In this document: positions 14,099 to 14,202 of the stretch, piece by piece
How the letters are laid out: each line of letters opens with the position of its first letter
Position numbering within the stretch: position 1 is the first letter of the stretch
Source: Comamonadaceae bacterium
GTDB taxonomy: Bacteria; Pseudomonadota; Gammaproteobacteria; Burkholderiales; Burkholderiaceae
Length of the DNA stretch: 14,202 bases
Direction: 5' to 3'
Assembly (NCBI GenBank): GCA_947505995.1
Contig: CANNNB010000042.1
Span: 1-14,202 of the forward strand
Notes under the pieces: generated by a model
Told to the model about the DNA's origin: nothing
Seen by the model: only the letters and a program-made list of their open reading frames with translations
Databases searched by the model: none
Made by a program: the position numbers and the translations under genes

Positions 14099-14202
14099 AT
14101 GAGCGGCAATACCTTCGGCACCCTATTTTCAGTCACCAACTTTGGTGAATCCCACGGCCCAGCCATTGGCTGTGTGATTGACGGTTGCCCACCCGGCATG
14201 CC
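14099..14202 (+). CDS. aroC: Chorismate synthase (5' end only)
   Basis: The first 34 codons are in the window. The start [20 protein letters not shown] is diagnostic: AroC proteins begin with a short Met-x-G-N-T-x-G sequence and the first family signature GESHG, with the active-site histidine just after residue 15, followed by [13 protein letters not shown]. Chorismate synthase removes phosphate from 5-enolpyruvylshikimate 3-phosphate, needing reduced FMN, in the last shared step of aromatic amino acid biosynthesis. A GGGGG tract (14091-14095) lies 3 nt before the ATG. It is on the same strand and close to the CBS gene, suggesting cotranscription. The remaining gene lies beyond the window edge. 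Confidence 0.96.
   Translation, partial: MSGNTFGTLFSVTNFGESHGPAIGCVIDGCPPGM

Noticed and set aside
1..14202. CRISPR arrays, tRNA genes, insertion sequences, toxin-antitoxin or defence genes
   Set aside because: I looked on both strands and saw no regularly spaced repeats, cloverleaf sequences, transposase motifs or paired small toxin genes.

Overview
The window looks like chromosome of a betaproteobacterium of the order Burkholderiales, most likely a Comamonadaceae member of the Limnohabitans/Rhodoferax kind. This is an inference from protein style (DUF2069, YihY with a long C-terminal tail, a CBS gene directly before aroC, a c4-like dihaem cytochrome), moderate GC and heavy use of TTG leucine codons. 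No database search was run. I see no tRNA, rRNA, insertion sequence, CRISPR array or phage gene. Coding density is very high, and no gene-free stretch exceeds about 155 bases.

Layout, left to right. (1) 1-594, minus: a dihaem cytochrome c whose 3' end is cut off by the window edge. (2) 749-2290, plus: a GNAT acetyltransferase and the tRNA-dihydrouridine synthase dusC. (3) 2211-3386, minus: a NUDT19-like Nudix hydrolase followed 3 nt later by a small stand-alone histidine phosphotransfer (HPt) protein, whose 3' end overlaps dusC tail to tail. (4) 3437-4348, plus: an SDR resembling the (3R)-hydroxyacyl-CoA dehydrogenase domain of peroxisomal multifunctional enzyme 2. (5) 4345-6480, minus: thyA, folA and exonuclease III in one tight operon for dTMP synthesis, folate recycling and DNA repair. 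(6) 6534-8399, minus: a DUF2069 membrane protein and a D-2-hydroxyacid dehydrogenase-type flavoprotein. (7) 8421-9644, plus: a YihY-family membrane protein. (8) 9634-13502, minus: a compact four-gene unit of metY, an alpha/beta hydrolase, a cytochrome P450 and a DUF962/Mpo1-like membrane protein. (9) 13614-14202, plus: a two-CBS-domain protein and the start of aroC (chorismate synthase).

Most of the window is housekeeping metabolism. The less expected parts are the metY-hydrolase-P450-Mpo1-like unit, whose overlapping or closely spaced genes suggest joint expression although no shared pathway is known to me; the HPt protein without any visible kinase or receiver next to it; the pairing of two enzymes that resemble peroxisomal acyl-CoA metabolism (Nudix and SDR, divergent); and a near-perfect 21-bp palindrome between metY and the CBS gene that looks like an operator. 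I did not find anything I could defend as a wholly new defence or mobile system.
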